Below, piece after piece: positions 5,392 through 11,922 of a stretch of DNA of 24,631 nt. The stretch is from a virus. Location: the IMG/VR virus record IMGVR_UViG_3300043539_000550, positions 1 to 24,631 of that record; one strand, written 5' to 3'. A program made the position numbers and the translations under genes. The notes under the pieces were generated by a model. That model was not told the origin of the DNA. It saw only the letters and a list, made by a program, of their open reading frames with translations, and made no database searches. Each line of letters begins with the position of its first letter. Positions within the stretch are counted from its first letter, which is position 1.

Positions 5392-5488
5392 GATACTTGT
5401 TTGTCCCGTCTGCAAAAAAGAATGGAACCTTCGATGGGGCATTATGGCTAATGAATCTCTATCTAATCACATGAAAGAACACCAATGA
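5384..5488 (+). CDS. single C2H2-type zinc finger microprotein, 34 aa
   Basis: CPVC at residues 7-10 and HMKEH at 29-33 give a C-x2-C ... H-x3-H finger with a hydrophobic core (W14, L16, L26). It overlaps the preceding gene by 8 bases and the next gene by ATGA. Likely a DNA- or RNA-binding accessory factor; role unknown. Confidence 0.6.
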   Translation: MSRILVCPVCKKEWNLRWGIMANESLSNHMKEHQ

Positions 5489-5934
5489 AACCTCTTGCAT
5501 ACATCTTTGACGTAGACGGAACTCTAGCCAATGTAGATCCTTACCTTCACTATGTTCGTGGCTCTAATAGGGACTATGAGGCTTTTCATGAGGCTTCTGT
5601 AGATGCCCTGCCAAATATAGAGGTAGTAGAAATGTTAAACAATGCTTTCTTTGATCAGATGCACGTCATTATTGTCACATCAAGAAAAGAAACTTGGCGT
5701 GGACTAACATCATATTGGCTTGCTAAAAATGACATTGGACATCATGCACTATACATGCGTGGTGATGATGATAACAGACCAGACTATGAAGTTAAAAAAG
5801 ATATCTTACTTAAGATTAAGAAACATTGGAGCGTCGTTCATGCAGTAGACGATAACCCTAATGTAATTAGGTTGTGGGAAAATTATGGAATACCTACTAC
5901 CAAGATCGGAACATGGGACGGAGATAAGTCTTGA
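5485..5934 (+). CDS. HAD-superfamily phosphatase, polynucleotide-kinase 3'-phosphatase-like, 149 aa
   Basis: Motif I is FDVDGT (residues 8-13; D9 nucleophile, D11 acid/base), motif II VTSRKETWR at about 61-69, and the C-terminal acidic motif AVDDNPNV at about 125-132. Length and layout fit the phosphatase domain of T4 PseT-like enzymes, which removes 3'-phosphates from nicked tRNA or DNA; no kinase P-loop is present. Repair of host-cleaved tRNA would make sense for a phage carrying tRNAs, but this is inference. Its end carries the -35 of the next promoter. Confidence 0.8.
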   Translation: MKPLAYIFDVDGTLANVDPYLHYVRGSNRDYEAFHEASVDALPNIEVVEMLNNAFFDQMHVIIVTSRKETWRGLTSYWLAKNDIGHHALYMRGDDDNRPDYEVKKDILLKIKKHWSVVHAVDDNPNVIRLWENYGIPTTKIGTWDGDKS

Positions 5935-5959
5935 CACAGACATCCCAATATGATATGAT
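5931..5959 (+). promoter_or_regulatory. promoter for the 5966 gene
   Basis: TTGACA (5931-5936), 17-base spacer, TATGAT (5954-5959), 6 bases to ATG at 5966. Confidence 0.75.
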
Positions 5960-5965
5960 TAGATC

Positions 5966-6103
5966 ATGAGCCAAAGAGTTAAGAAAATTTATAAGTGCGT
6001 TGAATGTGAGACTATGATTACTATTGTAACCAAGGTTCACGAACTACCAGAGTCAATTATCTGTCCATGTGACAGCGTAGCAGAAAATCAGGGTGCAAAA
6101 TGA
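5966..6103 (+). CDS. zinc-ribbon-like microprotein, 45 aa, leaderless
   Basis: C11-x2-C14 and C33-x1-C35 suggest a small zinc ribbon. Strong promoter 6 bases upstream. Its stop overlaps the next ATG. Confidence 0.65.
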   Translation: MSQRVKKIYKCVECETMITIVTKVHELPESIICPCDSVAENQGAK

Positions 6104-6261
6104 GAAAGTCCAACAACAAAGCCTCTCAGCATAAAATTAAGAGAGCAGTTAAGAACAAGAAAAGAACACAGGCTAAGCCATACCTTTCAAAGTTTGAGCG
6201 TAAACAAAAAAGAATCAGAGAAGCAATTATTCTTGGAGCATTGAAGTCAGTGCCTAACTAG
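6100..6261 (+). CDS. highly basic small protein, 53 aa
   Basis: ATGA overlap with the gene before. About a third of the residues are Lys or Arg, with only two acidic residues, so it probably binds nucleic acid. No family recognised. Confidence 0.6.
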   Translation: MRKSNNKASQHKIKRAVKNKKRTQAKPYLSKFERKQKRIREAIILGALKSVPN

Positions 6262-6275
6262 AACTGGAGATAGTC

Positions 6276-6419
6276 ATGGTAGATCATGATGAGTTAAACA
6301 AAATATCAAAAGAACTAAAGCGTTACATTATTAAACAACATATGAAAACATATTATTATACTACTATTGGAATTTTATGTTTTCTGCTTGGAACATTCTT
6401 TGGATTACTAATTAAATAA
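6276..6419 (+). CDS. single-TM microprotein, 47 aa
   Basis: Ribosome site CTGGAG upstream. Charged N-terminal half, then one membrane helix (about residues 27-46). It is the last protein gene before the tRNAs. Confidence 0.6.
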   Translation: MVDHDELNKISKELKRYIIKQHMKTYYYTTIGILCFLLGTFFGLLIK

Positions 6420-6425
6420 GGACTA

Positions 6426-6500
6426 GCACCAGTAGCCAAGTTGGTTAAGGCACCGAACTCATAATTCGGCTATTCGTAGGTTCAAGTCCTACCTGGTGTA
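6426..6500 (+). tRNA. tRNA-Met(CAT) (or Ile with lysidine), 75 nt
   Basis: Acceptor GCACCAG/CTGGTGT (one G-T pair), anticodon stem CCGAA/TTCGG with loop CTCATAA (anticodon CAT), T-arm GTAGG/CCTAC with loop TTCAAGT. CCA is not encoded. The paired position 1 and the absence of GGG/CCC in the anticodon stem argue against an initiator tRNA. A CAT anticodon cannot by itself separate elongator Met from Ile(k2C). Confidence 0.9.
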
Positions 6501-6504
6501 CTAG

Positions 6505-6576
6505 ATCTCTGTAACTCAGTGGAAGAGTGACACCCTTCTAAGGTGTAGGTCGTAGGTTCGAATCCTACCAGGGATG
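6505..6576 (+). tRNA. tRNA-Arg(TCT), 72 nt
   Basis: Acceptor ATCTCTG/CAGGGAT, anticodon stem ACACC/GGTGT with loop CTTCTAA (anticodon TCT, reads AGA), T-arm GTAGG/CCTAC with loop TTCGAAT. No encoded CCA. AGA codons look frequent in this window, so it probably serves the phage's codon use. Confidence 0.92.
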
Positions 6577-6583
6577 CTATAAT
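6575..6583 (+). promoter_or_regulatory. extended -10 box for a putative small RNA
   Basis: TGCTATAAT, whose first bases are the end of tRNA-Arg. Transcription would start at about 6590, at the first base of a 10-bp stem. No ORF starts there. Confidence 0.5.
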
Positions 6584-6589
6584 AGTAGT

Positions 6590-6660
6590 AAGGGTGTGGT
6601 TAGAGTATGTGTGTCGGGAAACATATATGCTTTATGTTGCAACACCACACCCTCCTAAAT
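6590..6660 (+). ncRNA. candidate small RNA with a 10-bp closing stem
   Basis: AGGGTGTGGT (6591-6600) is perfectly complementary to ACCACACCCT (6644-6653). Inside, AACATA (6620-6625) pairs with TATGTT (6633-6638). An extended -10 box puts the transcription start at the base of the long stem. It lies between the + strand tRNAs and the - strand right arm, so it might instead act as a convergent terminator, but no good T run follows. CCTCCT just after the stem resembles the anti-Shine-Dalgarno sequence of 16S rRNA. Confidence 0.45.
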
Positions 6661-6681
6661 TTTGTATGAAAAACTATTTAT

Positions 6682-7419
6682 TTATCTAGCAGGATTCCAG
6701 AATAAAGAATCGTCTTCGTATATCTTTTTATCTAGTGTAAAATTTTCAAGAATTAAATCTTTTTCGCTTTGAGTTAAAGAATCGAACAGTCTTTTTGAAG
6801 CATCATTCTTAAAATATGTTTTGTCAATTTGTGATAAATCAACATCTAGTTCTACGCCTAAGTCTTCTGATATTTTTTTAACCAGCAATGTGTAATCCAT
6901 ATTTTTTAATTCATCAGTTCTAATAAACAAATTCGTTCTATTAATTCTATCATATATTAACTCTTCGTCATATTCCTTTTGCTCATCATGGAAAAATTGT
7001 GCTTCCTTAATAACAGACATTGCTGCTGGGTCTGGACTTAAAGCAAAATTATGCGCTTGAAAATCTTTCATGTAGTTCCAGTAAGATAACTTATCAAACA
7101 ATTCTTCTTTTTCAACATTGAGGTTTTCTCCTCTTATAACATGCCAATTTTCTTTGTCTATTAAGTCTGCTCTACCTGCAGCAGCATGACATACAGTGCT
7201 AACAAAAAACTCAGAAGGCTCTCTAAAAAGTGAGATAACATATGTTTCATCATCTATAAAGAATGGCCATCCACCGTGCTGTCTCATGTCTTCTGGCATT
7301 CTAAGATACTCAATACCGTGTTTAGCAAGAGTATCTTCCATAGGTCTGATAATATACTTTGTTAAGAATCTACCACCAGTTTTTGGTATGTGTAAAAAAT
7401 AAACTTTGTTATATTTCAT
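6682..7419 (-). CDS. sulfotransferase-family protein, 245 aa
   Basis: HIPKTGG at residues 10-16 is the 5'-phosphosulfate-binding loop of PAPS-dependent sulfotransferases, and LFREPSEFFVS at about 64-74 matches the 3'-phosphate-binding segment (R66, S74). The rest is diverged. Such enzymes move sulfate from PAPS to a sugar, protein or small molecule; the acceptor is unknown. The start lies directly after the previous stop, with AAGGCAAAG upstream. It pairs logically with the APS kinase at 16155, which could supply PAPS. A second family member is at 17470. Confidence 0.8.
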   Translation of the reverse strand: MKYNKVYFLHIPKTGGRFLTKYIIRPMEDTLAKHGIEYLRMPEDMRQHGGWPFFIDDETYVISLFREPSEFFVSTVCHAAAGRADLIDKENWHVIRGENLNVEKEELFDKLSYWNYMKDFQAHNFALSPDPAAMSVIKEAQFFHDEQKEYDEELIYDRINRTNLFIRTDELKNMDYTLLVKKISEDLGVELDVDLSQIDKTYFKNDASKRLFDSLTQSEKDLILENFTLDKKIYEDDSLFWNPAR

Positions 7420-7548
7420 TTACTTTGCCTTGTGCTTTACTTCGTAAGGTGCGATCTTGGACTTAATACGACCATCTTTATATAATCTAACAATCCATCC
7501 ATCTTTAATCTGAATAGGATTAAACGCTGCTGCTTTTTTCTTTGGCAT
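7420..7548 (-). CDS. basic microprotein, 42 aa
   Basis: The start overlaps the stop of the gene before (TAATG) and its stop abuts the sulfotransferase ATG, so it is locked into this operon. Sequence starts MPKKKAAAFNP and holds DGWIVRLYKDGRIKSK, a short two-strand pattern. Function unknown. Confidence 0.65.
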   Translation of the reverse strand: MPKKKAAAFNPIQIKDGWIVRLYKDGRIKSKIAPYEVKHKAK

Positions 7549-7850
7549 TACTTTACCATCCTAAATGGAGAATCAATCCAACTATCTGACTTAGCGACTG
7601 GAATACAGTTAGGTACTGGCTTTCCGTCTGCACCTGGCTTCATGCCTCTTTGTACATAGCCATCCCAGCAAGGTGCTTGCTTAGCAACTGTTTCAGCCTG
7701 GCAATCTGGACACTCTTCACAGGTTACGTTTAGTTCTTTACAAGTTGGACAACCACAGTCTTCGTATGCCTTACCAATTGATGAGTCGTACATAGCCATA
7801 GCAACTTCTGAATCGATTGCTGAAGAAGAGCATTTTGGGCAGTTTGTCAT
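7548..7850 (-). CDS. Cys-rich zinc-ribbon protein, 100 aa, leaderless
   Basis: CPKC at 4-7 and a dense set CGCPTC...CEECPDC (about 32-50) imply two zinc sites. The C-terminal PCWDGYVQRGMKPG..GKPVPNC motif (about 60-82) is one I recall from many phage proteins of unknown role. An extended -10 box (TGATATAAT) ends 6 bases before this ATG and lies in the last codons of the upstream HNH gene. Operon with the two genes downstream. Confidence 0.7.
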   Translation of the reverse strand: MTNCPKCSSSAIDSEVAMAMYDSSIGKAYEDCGCPTCKELNVTCEECPDCQAETVAKQAPCWDGYVQRGMKPGADGKPVPNCIPVAKSDSWIDSPFRMVK

Positions 7851-7856
7851 ACTATA

Positions 7857-7865
7857 ATTATATCA
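7857..7865 (-). promoter_or_regulatory. extended -10 promoter for the 7850 gene
   Basis: Minus-strand TGATATAAT, 6 bases from ATG; overlaps the stop codon of the HNH gene. Confidence 0.65.
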
Positions 7866-8130
7866 TACCGTTAAGCCTGTTGTAAGTCCTGATCCTGTGG
7901 CAGTTGGCACAAACCACTTCACACTTTTCTATTTCTTTCTTGATAGCCTTCCATGAAAAACCATCATGGATCATCCTTGACACATTGTACTTCTTATCTC
8001 TTATGTGATCAAAGTCTAGGATTATATGGTTACCAACACCACAGTCTACACAGCCAGAATCTTCTTTTATCTTAGCAAGCATCTTCTTATACTGCTGCTT
8101 ATTATAGGTGTCTAACTCTTTGTCAGTCAT
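7858..8130 (-). CDS. HNH endonuclease-family protein, 90 aa
   Basis: CVDCG, then ILDFDHI, then CANCHR near the C-terminus: the zinc-stapled HNH fold, with the DFDH segment providing the active-site His and CxxC pairs holding zinc. I start it at residue 15 of the longest frame because a minus-strand TATAAT ends 7 bases before this ATG. Free-standing small HNH proteins in phages serve in packaging or as homing endonucleases; which applies is unknown. Confidence 0.8.
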   Translation of the reverse strand: MTDKELDTYNKQQYKKMLAKIKEDSGCVDCGVGNHIILDFDHIRDKKYNVSRMIHDGFSWKAIKKEIEKCEVVCANCHRIRTYNRLNGMI

Positions 8131-8137
8131 TGATATT

Positions 8138-8143
8138 ATTATA
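8138..8143 (-). promoter_or_regulatory. -10 box for the HNH gene
   Basis: TATAAT on the minus strand, 7 bases before the ATG at 8130. No -35 visible; it lies just downstream of the structured RNA at 8158-8241. Confidence 0.55.
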
Positions 8144-8157
8144 CCGCCAAATGTTAG

Positions 8158-8241
8158 GTCCCACACAGGCAATTCACCTGACTTGCGCCACGGTCTCTAT
8201 CCAATGGGTAACTAATCCATCACTAAGGTCCTGTGTGGGAC
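8158..8241 (-). ncRNA. candidate small RNA with a 12-bp closing stem
   Basis: GTCCCACACAGG (8241-8230 on the minus strand) is perfectly complementary to CCTGTGTGGGAC (8169-8158), enclosing 60 nt. A minus-strand TATAAT at 8253-8248 places the transcription start exactly at 8241, the first base of the stem. The enclosed sequence can form smaller helices, such as ATGG/CCAT. It is tRNA-sized, but I find neither a T-loop nor an anticodon arm. It sits between pstS and the HNH gene. Confidence 0.5.
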
Positions 8242-8247
8242 ACTTCT

Positions 8248-8253
8248 ATTATA
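8248..8253 (-). promoter_or_regulatory. -10 box for the 8158-8241 RNA
   Basis: TATAAT on the minus strand, just inside the intergenic region before pstS ends; 6 bases from the stem start. No -35 visible. Confidence 0.45.
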
Positions 8254-8256
8254 CTG

Positions 8257-9300
8257 CTACTTTGAACTTATTTCTGCTACTCTCGCCTTTGAGAATTTAA
8301 GCATAGAACTTCTGATTGGCGAGTAGCCAAGATCTTCAGCCTTCTTTCCACAGGTATCAAGCATGAAGTTAAAGAACTTTTTAACTGAATCATTCTTTGA
8401 GTTCTTTTCTTTGTATGCTACACCATAGGTAAATGTAGATATGTTATAAGATAGTTTGTTTGGGTTCTTATAGTTTATCTTAACTACACCACTTTTATCT
8501 GGAATAAAATCTCCAAGAAATACAGAGGCTGCGCTAACTGTTGGTTGTATAAACCTTCTAGCCTCATTCTCAACAGACACTGTCTTTAGTCCTCTTGCAT
8601 ATGATATCTCATTATATCCAATAGAGCCATTTGTAGTGCTCTGTACCATTGCAATTCCATGTGATCCAGAAGCACTGTTCATATACTGCTTAGATATGTC
8701 TCCAGGAAATGCACTTGAAAAGTTTTTATTTCCTGGCTTTGTCCAAATTGTTGGAGCCACAGCATTTAAATATGAAGTAAAAACTTCTGAAGTTCCAGAA
8801 CCATCAACACGGTATACAACTCTAATCTTTGTTGCTGGTATCTTAGGTAGTTTTCCTGATATAAGGTTTTCTTTTAATATCTGTGGGTCGTTCCACATTG
8901 TTATTTGTCCCGCAAAAACTTTAGCAAGAGTATCTTTACTCATCTTTATAGTAACTTTATATCCATCAAGTTTGTAGATAATTCCAATTGGCCCTGCTAC
9001 TAATGGAACATATGTAAACTCTTTTGATGGCTTTACTTCTGTCCCAGAGTAAGGAACATCTGACATAGCAAAGTCTGTTACTCCATTTGAAAACATATTC
9101 TTTCCAGCACCTGAACCAGATGCTCCATACACAACAGAATCTCCTGTTGATTTCATAAATTCGACCCTGCATCTGTCTATAAAGTTAGCAGCAAATGTGG
9201 ATCCAGCACCTTGAAGGTTATCGGCATGTGAAGGGGTAATAAAAAAAGCATTAGCAAATATGGCTAATGCTGCTGATAAAGCAATGAATTTAAATTTCAT
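8257..9300 (-). CDS. pstS: phosphate ABC transporter substrate-binding protein PstS, 347 aa
   Basis: The N-terminus MKFKFIALSAALAIFANAFFI, ending in SHA, is a signal peptide for export. The mature protein begins LQGAGSTFA and contains ASGSGAGKNMF, SDVPYSG and YRVDGSGTSEVFTSYL, the phosphate-binding loops of PstS. It would capture phosphate for the host Pst transporter during infection, as pstS of marine cyanophages is thought to do. I start at residue 17 of the longest frame because of the signal peptide and because TATACT ends 6 bases before this ATG. No pstCAB is present, so it relies on the host. Confidence 0.92.
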   Translation of the reverse strand: MKFKFIALSAALAIFANAFFITPSHADNLQGAGSTFAANFIDRCRVEFMKSTGDSVVYGASGSGAGKNMFSNGVTDFAMSDVPYSGTEVKPSKEFTYVPLVAGPIGIIYKLDGYKVTIKMSKDTLAKVFAGQITMWNDPQILKENLISGKLPKIPATKIRVVYRVDGSGTSEVFTSYLNAVAPTIWTKPGNKNFSSAFPGDISKQYMNSASGSHGIAMVQSTTNGSIGYNEISYARGLKTVSVENEARRFIQPTVSAASVFLGDFIPDKSGVVKINYKNPNKLSYNISTFTYGVAYKEKNSKNDSVKKFFNFMLDTCGKKAEDLGYSPIRSSMLKFSKARVAEISSK

Positions 9301-9306
9301 ACTTAT

Positions 9307-9312
9307 AGTATA
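9307..9312 (-). promoter_or_regulatory. pstS: -10 box for pstS
   Basis: TATACT on the minus strand, 6 bases before the pstS ATG, with no -35 match. The weak -35 fits a regulated promoter, but I see no clear PhoP/PhoB box. Confidence 0.55.
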
Positions 9313-9376
9313 TACGACAAGGCTATAAAGTTTTGTTATAAATGGCAAACAAACAAAGAACTTTAGATGAATAATG

Positions 9377-9479
9377 GAGCAGTTTATGGACTTGCTCAGG
9401 TCTCCCAGGGTGCGACCCTGGCTTATCCGTACTCAGCAATAGGGTTGCTATAAGCAACTGCATGTATCATGACGGAATA
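9377..9479 (-). ncRNA. structured RNA region upstream of pstS
   Basis: Three consecutive hairpins and an outer helix: TCCGT (9426-9430) with ACGGA (9472-9476), enclosing GTTGC/GCAAC (9444-9448, 9454-9458); then CCAGGGT/ACCCTGG (9405-9411, 9415-9421); then GAGCA/TGCTC (9377-9381, 9393-9397). A minus-strand TATAAT (9491-9486) would start transcription at about 9479. It reads towards pstS but ends before the pstS promoter. It could be a small RNA, a leader element or a terminator for Hsp20 transcripts. No known riboswitch consensus recognised. Confidence 0.45.
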
Positions 9480-9485
9480 CTATCT

Positions 9486-9491
9486 ATTATA
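9486..9491 (-). promoter_or_regulatory. -10 box at the end of the hsp20 gene
   Basis: Minus-strand TATAAT just after the hsp20 stop, in front of the structured RNA. No ATG at the leaderless distance. Confidence 0.4.
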
Positions 9492-9908
9492 CTACTTAAT
9501 TTTAATAGACTTGGGCTTTTTATCTTCAGGAACAATACGAACCACATTAACATGCAGCATCCCGTCCTTAAGTTCTGCAGATGTTACTTCCATATACTCT
9601 CCCAGTGCAAAAGATCTTACGAACTTTCTTCCTGCGATTCCTTTATGAACTACCTCTGCATCTGTAACTTCAACAATCTCACCCTTGATAATCAATGTTC
9701 CGTTATCTACTGAAACATCAATATCGTCTTTTGAAAAACCAGCGACAGCCAGTGAAATCTTGTATGTATCTTCATCTAGTTTGATTAGATCATACGGAGG
9801 GTATGACTGTGAGTTTGTTTTATGTGCTGTATTTAGGCGACTCAACTCTCTGTTGAAGCCAATAAAAAAAGGATCATTGAATAGATCCATAGCGTACTTT
9901 GTTACCAT
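9492..9908 (-). CDS. Hsp20/alpha-crystallin small heat-shock protein, 138 aa
   Basis: The alpha-crystallin domain spans about residues 35-130 with LAVAGFSKDDIDVSV and GTLIIKGE, and the C-terminus carries an IKI anchor (SIKIK). The N-terminal MDLFNDPFFIGFNREL is the usual oligomerisation arm. It holds unfolding proteins; phage copies are proposed to protect phage proteins or aid capsid assembly. RBS AAGGGGAA lies just before ATG, and a consensus promoter (9966-9994) precedes a leader of roughly 50 nt, so unlike its neighbours this gene is not leaderless. Confidence 0.92.
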   Translation of the reverse strand: MVTKYAMDLFNDPFFIGFNRELSRLNTAHKTNSQSYPPYDLIKLDEDTYKISLAVAGFSKDDIDVSVDNGTLIIKGEIVEVTDAEVVHKGIAGRKFVRSFALGEYMEVTSAELKDGMLHVNVVRIVPEDKKPKSIKIK

Positions 9909-9965
9909 GTTATTCCCCTTTCAAGCGAATAAGTTAAATTACCCCCCTATTGGGCAGGTATAAAT

Positions 9966-9994
9966 ATTATAGCATAGAAAAGCAGGCCTGTCAA
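9966..9994 (-). promoter_or_regulatory. consensus promoter for hsp20
   Basis: Minus strand TTGACA (9994-9989), 17-base spacer, TATAAT (9971-9966) preceded by TGC. The -35 sits in the loop of the terminator hairpin of the upstream gene. Confidence 0.75.
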
Positions 9995-10008
9995 GTAACA
10001 AGCCTGCT
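9981..10008 (-). terminator. intrinsic terminator after the 10023 gene
   Basis: AGCAGGC (10008-10002) pairs with GCCTGCT (9987-9981), followed by TTTTC on the minus strand. The loop holds the hsp20 -35 box, so termination and the next promoter overlap. Confidence 0.7.
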
Positions 10009-10022
10009 AGTCTAGAGTGAGA

Positions 10023-10322
10023 TTACTTTACCTGGTTAGTAGCCTTGCCTCCACCAGATGACTTCTTTGCAGGAGCCTTCTTTGCGGTCTTCTTAACAAC
10101 CTTTGCAGACTTAACTGCTGCATCTACCTCATCTACTGATGGCATCTTGCCGAATGCAGGATCGTTAGGGTTGGCTGCTCTCAATACAACGGGCACAAAT
10201 GCTCCAAGTAGTGAGTATGCTAGTGTCTGGGGATCTGTAACTCCAGAAGCATACATTGCTGTTGCTGCTCCAAGTACTGATCTTCCGTATGACGCCAGTG
10301 CGTTTTTGATTTGTTGATTCAT
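10023..10322 (-). CDS. holin-like or lysis-associated small protein, 99 aa
   Basis: The first 55 residues contain two Ala-rich hydrophobic helices (about 12-26 and 35-50), then ANPNDPAFGKMPSVDEVDAAV and a Lys/Ala-rich tail with KKSSGGGK. The same KKSSGGGGK tail ends the endolysin at 19632. Proteins of this look accompany lysis genes in actinobacteriophages, so a holin or structural accessory role is plausible but not certain. RBS TAGGAGG overlaps the stop of the XapX gene. A terminator follows. Confidence 0.65.
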   Translation of the reverse strand: MNQQIKNALASYGRSVLGAATAMYASGVTDPQTLAYSLLGAFVPVVLRAANPNDPAFGKMPSVDEVDAAVKSAKVVKKTAKKAPAKKSSGGGKATNQVK

Positions 10323-10332
10323 AATTTTCCTC

Positions 10333-10491
10333 CTAGGATATTATTTTTGTTAGTACTGTAAAACCAATCCATAGACCAATAATTCCTGCGACTCCCGCAA
10401 AAACTGGTGGTGCTGGGACTGGCAATTTGAATGCAGCAAATACTACACCACATCCAAAACCTGTTAATACTGATAGTATCACATCTTTCAT
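10333..10491 (-). CDS. XapX-domain membrane protein, 52 aa
   Basis: MKDVILSVLTGFGCGVVFAAFKLPVPAPPVFAG followed by a second hydrophobic helix matches the XapX (DUF1427) pattern: helix, KLP.PAPP, helix. Two membrane segments at about 4-20 and 30-49. Function of the family is unknown. ATG overlaps the stop of the monooxygenase gene (ATGA). Its place beside the holin-like gene allows a part in lysis. Confidence 0.8.
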   Translation of the reverse strand: MKDVILSVLTGFGCGVVFAAFKLPVPAPPVFAGVAGIIGLWIGFTVLTKIIS

Positions 10492-11369
10492 TTTTTATTT
10501 TCCTCTACATATCGTTTAATAAATGGAACTATTACGTTGACCTCTTCTGATGGTACTGCATTAATAAGCATATGGTTTATGCCTTTACTTTCAAGAGTCT
10601 TTACAAGATCATCAAACTGATCGTATGTAAGATAGGCAGTATCAAGGACAGGCTGTGGAACCTCTCCTTTTTTCCATACTGGTCTGACGACATGGTTTGT
10701 TAACAAGTCAAGTTCTTCTTCTGTTTTTCTAATAACAGGAGTAATGGCAATCATTACTTCTACACCCTTTAGTTCAAGAGGAATCTCTGCAGAACGATGC
10801 CTTAAAAAATCAGACCATGCTCCACGAGCATATATGTGATATGGCAAAATAATTTTGTGACCATACTTTTTTGCTACTTCAAATACATAACTGTTTGTTG
10901 TTGAGACATATACGTCTAATTTATTTTTATGATTTGGGTCACGCCAATATCCTGGAGAATCTTTGTCTTGATCCATTTCATTTAAAACTTTGAGAAATTC
11001 TATCATGTAGTTTGATCTGTCAAGAGGGCTTGATTTGTCATTAACATCTCCAACAACACCACCAACACCATCTTCATGATCTTTTATGTATCCAGAAATT
11101 AAATTAATCTGAAGCCTACCTTTATCTATCCTGTCCATAGATCTATTTATCATAGAAAGATATTGAGGAGATATTGTATATGGACGAATGGCTACTAAGT
11201 ACTTAATGTCTTCGCCTTTTTCTATATCTTTTGCTGTCTTTACAAACATGTCTCCTTCTGGGATATCATGTGTAAACATAACTCCAGAAAAGTTATGGTT
11301 GTTTAGGTTGGATGGATCTTTTGGATCCCCAGGGTTTCCCATTACTCCACCAAAATAATAAAATTTCAT
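10488..11369 (-). CDS. luciferase-like flavin monooxygenase, SsuD-like, 293 aa
   Basis: YLVAIRPYTISPQYLSMI (about 57-74) followed by IDKGRLQINLISG matches the FMN-barrel segment of bacterial luciferase-family enzymes such as alkanesulfonate monooxygenase (typically AVRPG..P......DR.S.GR...N.V.G). The C-terminal half has the usual alternating strands and helices. Shorter than SsuD (about 380 aa). It would use reduced FMN and O2 on an unknown substrate. ATGA overlap with the gene before. A paralogue lies at 18044. Confidence 0.8.
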   Translation of the reverse strand: MKFYYFGGVMGNPGDPKDPSNLNNHNFSGVMFTHDIPEGDMFVKTAKDIEKGEDIKYLVAIRPYTISPQYLSMINRSMDRIDKGRLQINLISGYIKDHEDGVGGVVGDVNDKSSPLDRSNYMIEFLKVLNEMDQDKDSPGYWRDPNHKNKLDVYVSTTNSYVFEVAKKYGHKIILPYHIYARGAWSDFLRHRSAEIPLELKGVEVMIAITPVIRKTEEELDLLTNHVVRPVWKKGEVPQPVLDTAYLTYDQFDDLVKTLESKGINHMLINAVPSEEVNVIVPFIKRYVEENKK

Positions 11370-11512
11370 ACTGTTACCTTAGCGTAATGATAATCACACA
11401 AATCAACTATTCTTGTTTCAGAGTTTGCCCATATATGGGTGCTTTCTTCTTCGCAAAACTCTTCTTCACAGATGAATAGGTTAATGTTCTTTGTGCTTTT
11501 TAATCGTATCAT
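11366..11512 (-). CDS. zinc-ribbon microprotein, 48 aa
   Basis: C15-x4-C20, STH at 24-26 and C39-x2-H42 follow the same layout as the 41-aa protein at 4139. Coupled at both ends: TAATG with the gene upstream and ATGA with the monooxygenase downstream, which strongly supports translation. Confidence 0.7.
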   Translation of the reverse strand: MIRLKSTKNINLFICEEEFCEEESTHIWANSETRIVDLCDYHYAKVTV

Positions 11513-11922
11513 TACATTATTCTATCATAGTCTTCTGGGAGTAGTTTCTTTAACTTTTCAAATTCTGAAGATATTTTTTTTAAAGCAAAATCATGAGGGG
11601 CAAGCATGCCCTCAACTGATGACCCATACTCATTATAGTAGTCAATCTGTGGACCAACTTCATTAATAAATGAACTCAAACCAGCCTGCACTTCTTCTAT
11701 ATATTGATATGCCCAATCACGAGAATCTGAAACAAATTTCAAAAAATCCTCATTAGACTGATCTTTGTCTGTTTTGTTTGTATTCCTTGTTAACTGCTGC
11801 AGCAATAAAGCCTCTAAGGTCTTAGCAATAATAACCTTGTTAGCCCTTTTTTGTATAACGTATAAAGATAAGAAAAGCAAAGTTAGAGAAGACAAGATAC
11901 ATATAAAAATTAACTCAATCAT
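11512..11922 (-). CDS. single-pass membrane protein, 136 aa
   Basis: One N-terminal membrane helix (about residues 3-24), then a helical cytoplasmic part with NEDFLKFVSDSRDWAYQYIEEVQ, reminiscent of conserved actinophage proteins of unknown function. ATGA overlap with the gene before it. Confidence 0.75.
   Translation of the reverse strand: MIELIFICILSSLTLLFLSLYVIQKRANKVIIAKTLEALLLQQLTRNTNKTDKDQSNEDFLKFVSDSRDWAYQYIEEVQAGLSSFINEVGPQIDYYNEYGSSVEGMLAPHDFALKKISSEFEKLKKLLPEDYDRIM

Noticed and set aside
8158-8241. tRNA gene on the minus strand
   Set aside because: Length and closing stem fit, but there is no TTCRA-type T-loop, no 7-base anticodon loop on a 5-bp stem and no D-arm.
9301-9360. Pho box controlling pstS
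   Set aside because: No repeated PhoP/PhoB-type direct repeats found upstream of the -10 box.
9377-9479. Known riboswitch (TPP, glutamine/glnA type) upstream of pstS
   Set aside because: Single motifs such as GACGGA and GGGAGACC resemble parts of these, but the conserved sets are not complete.
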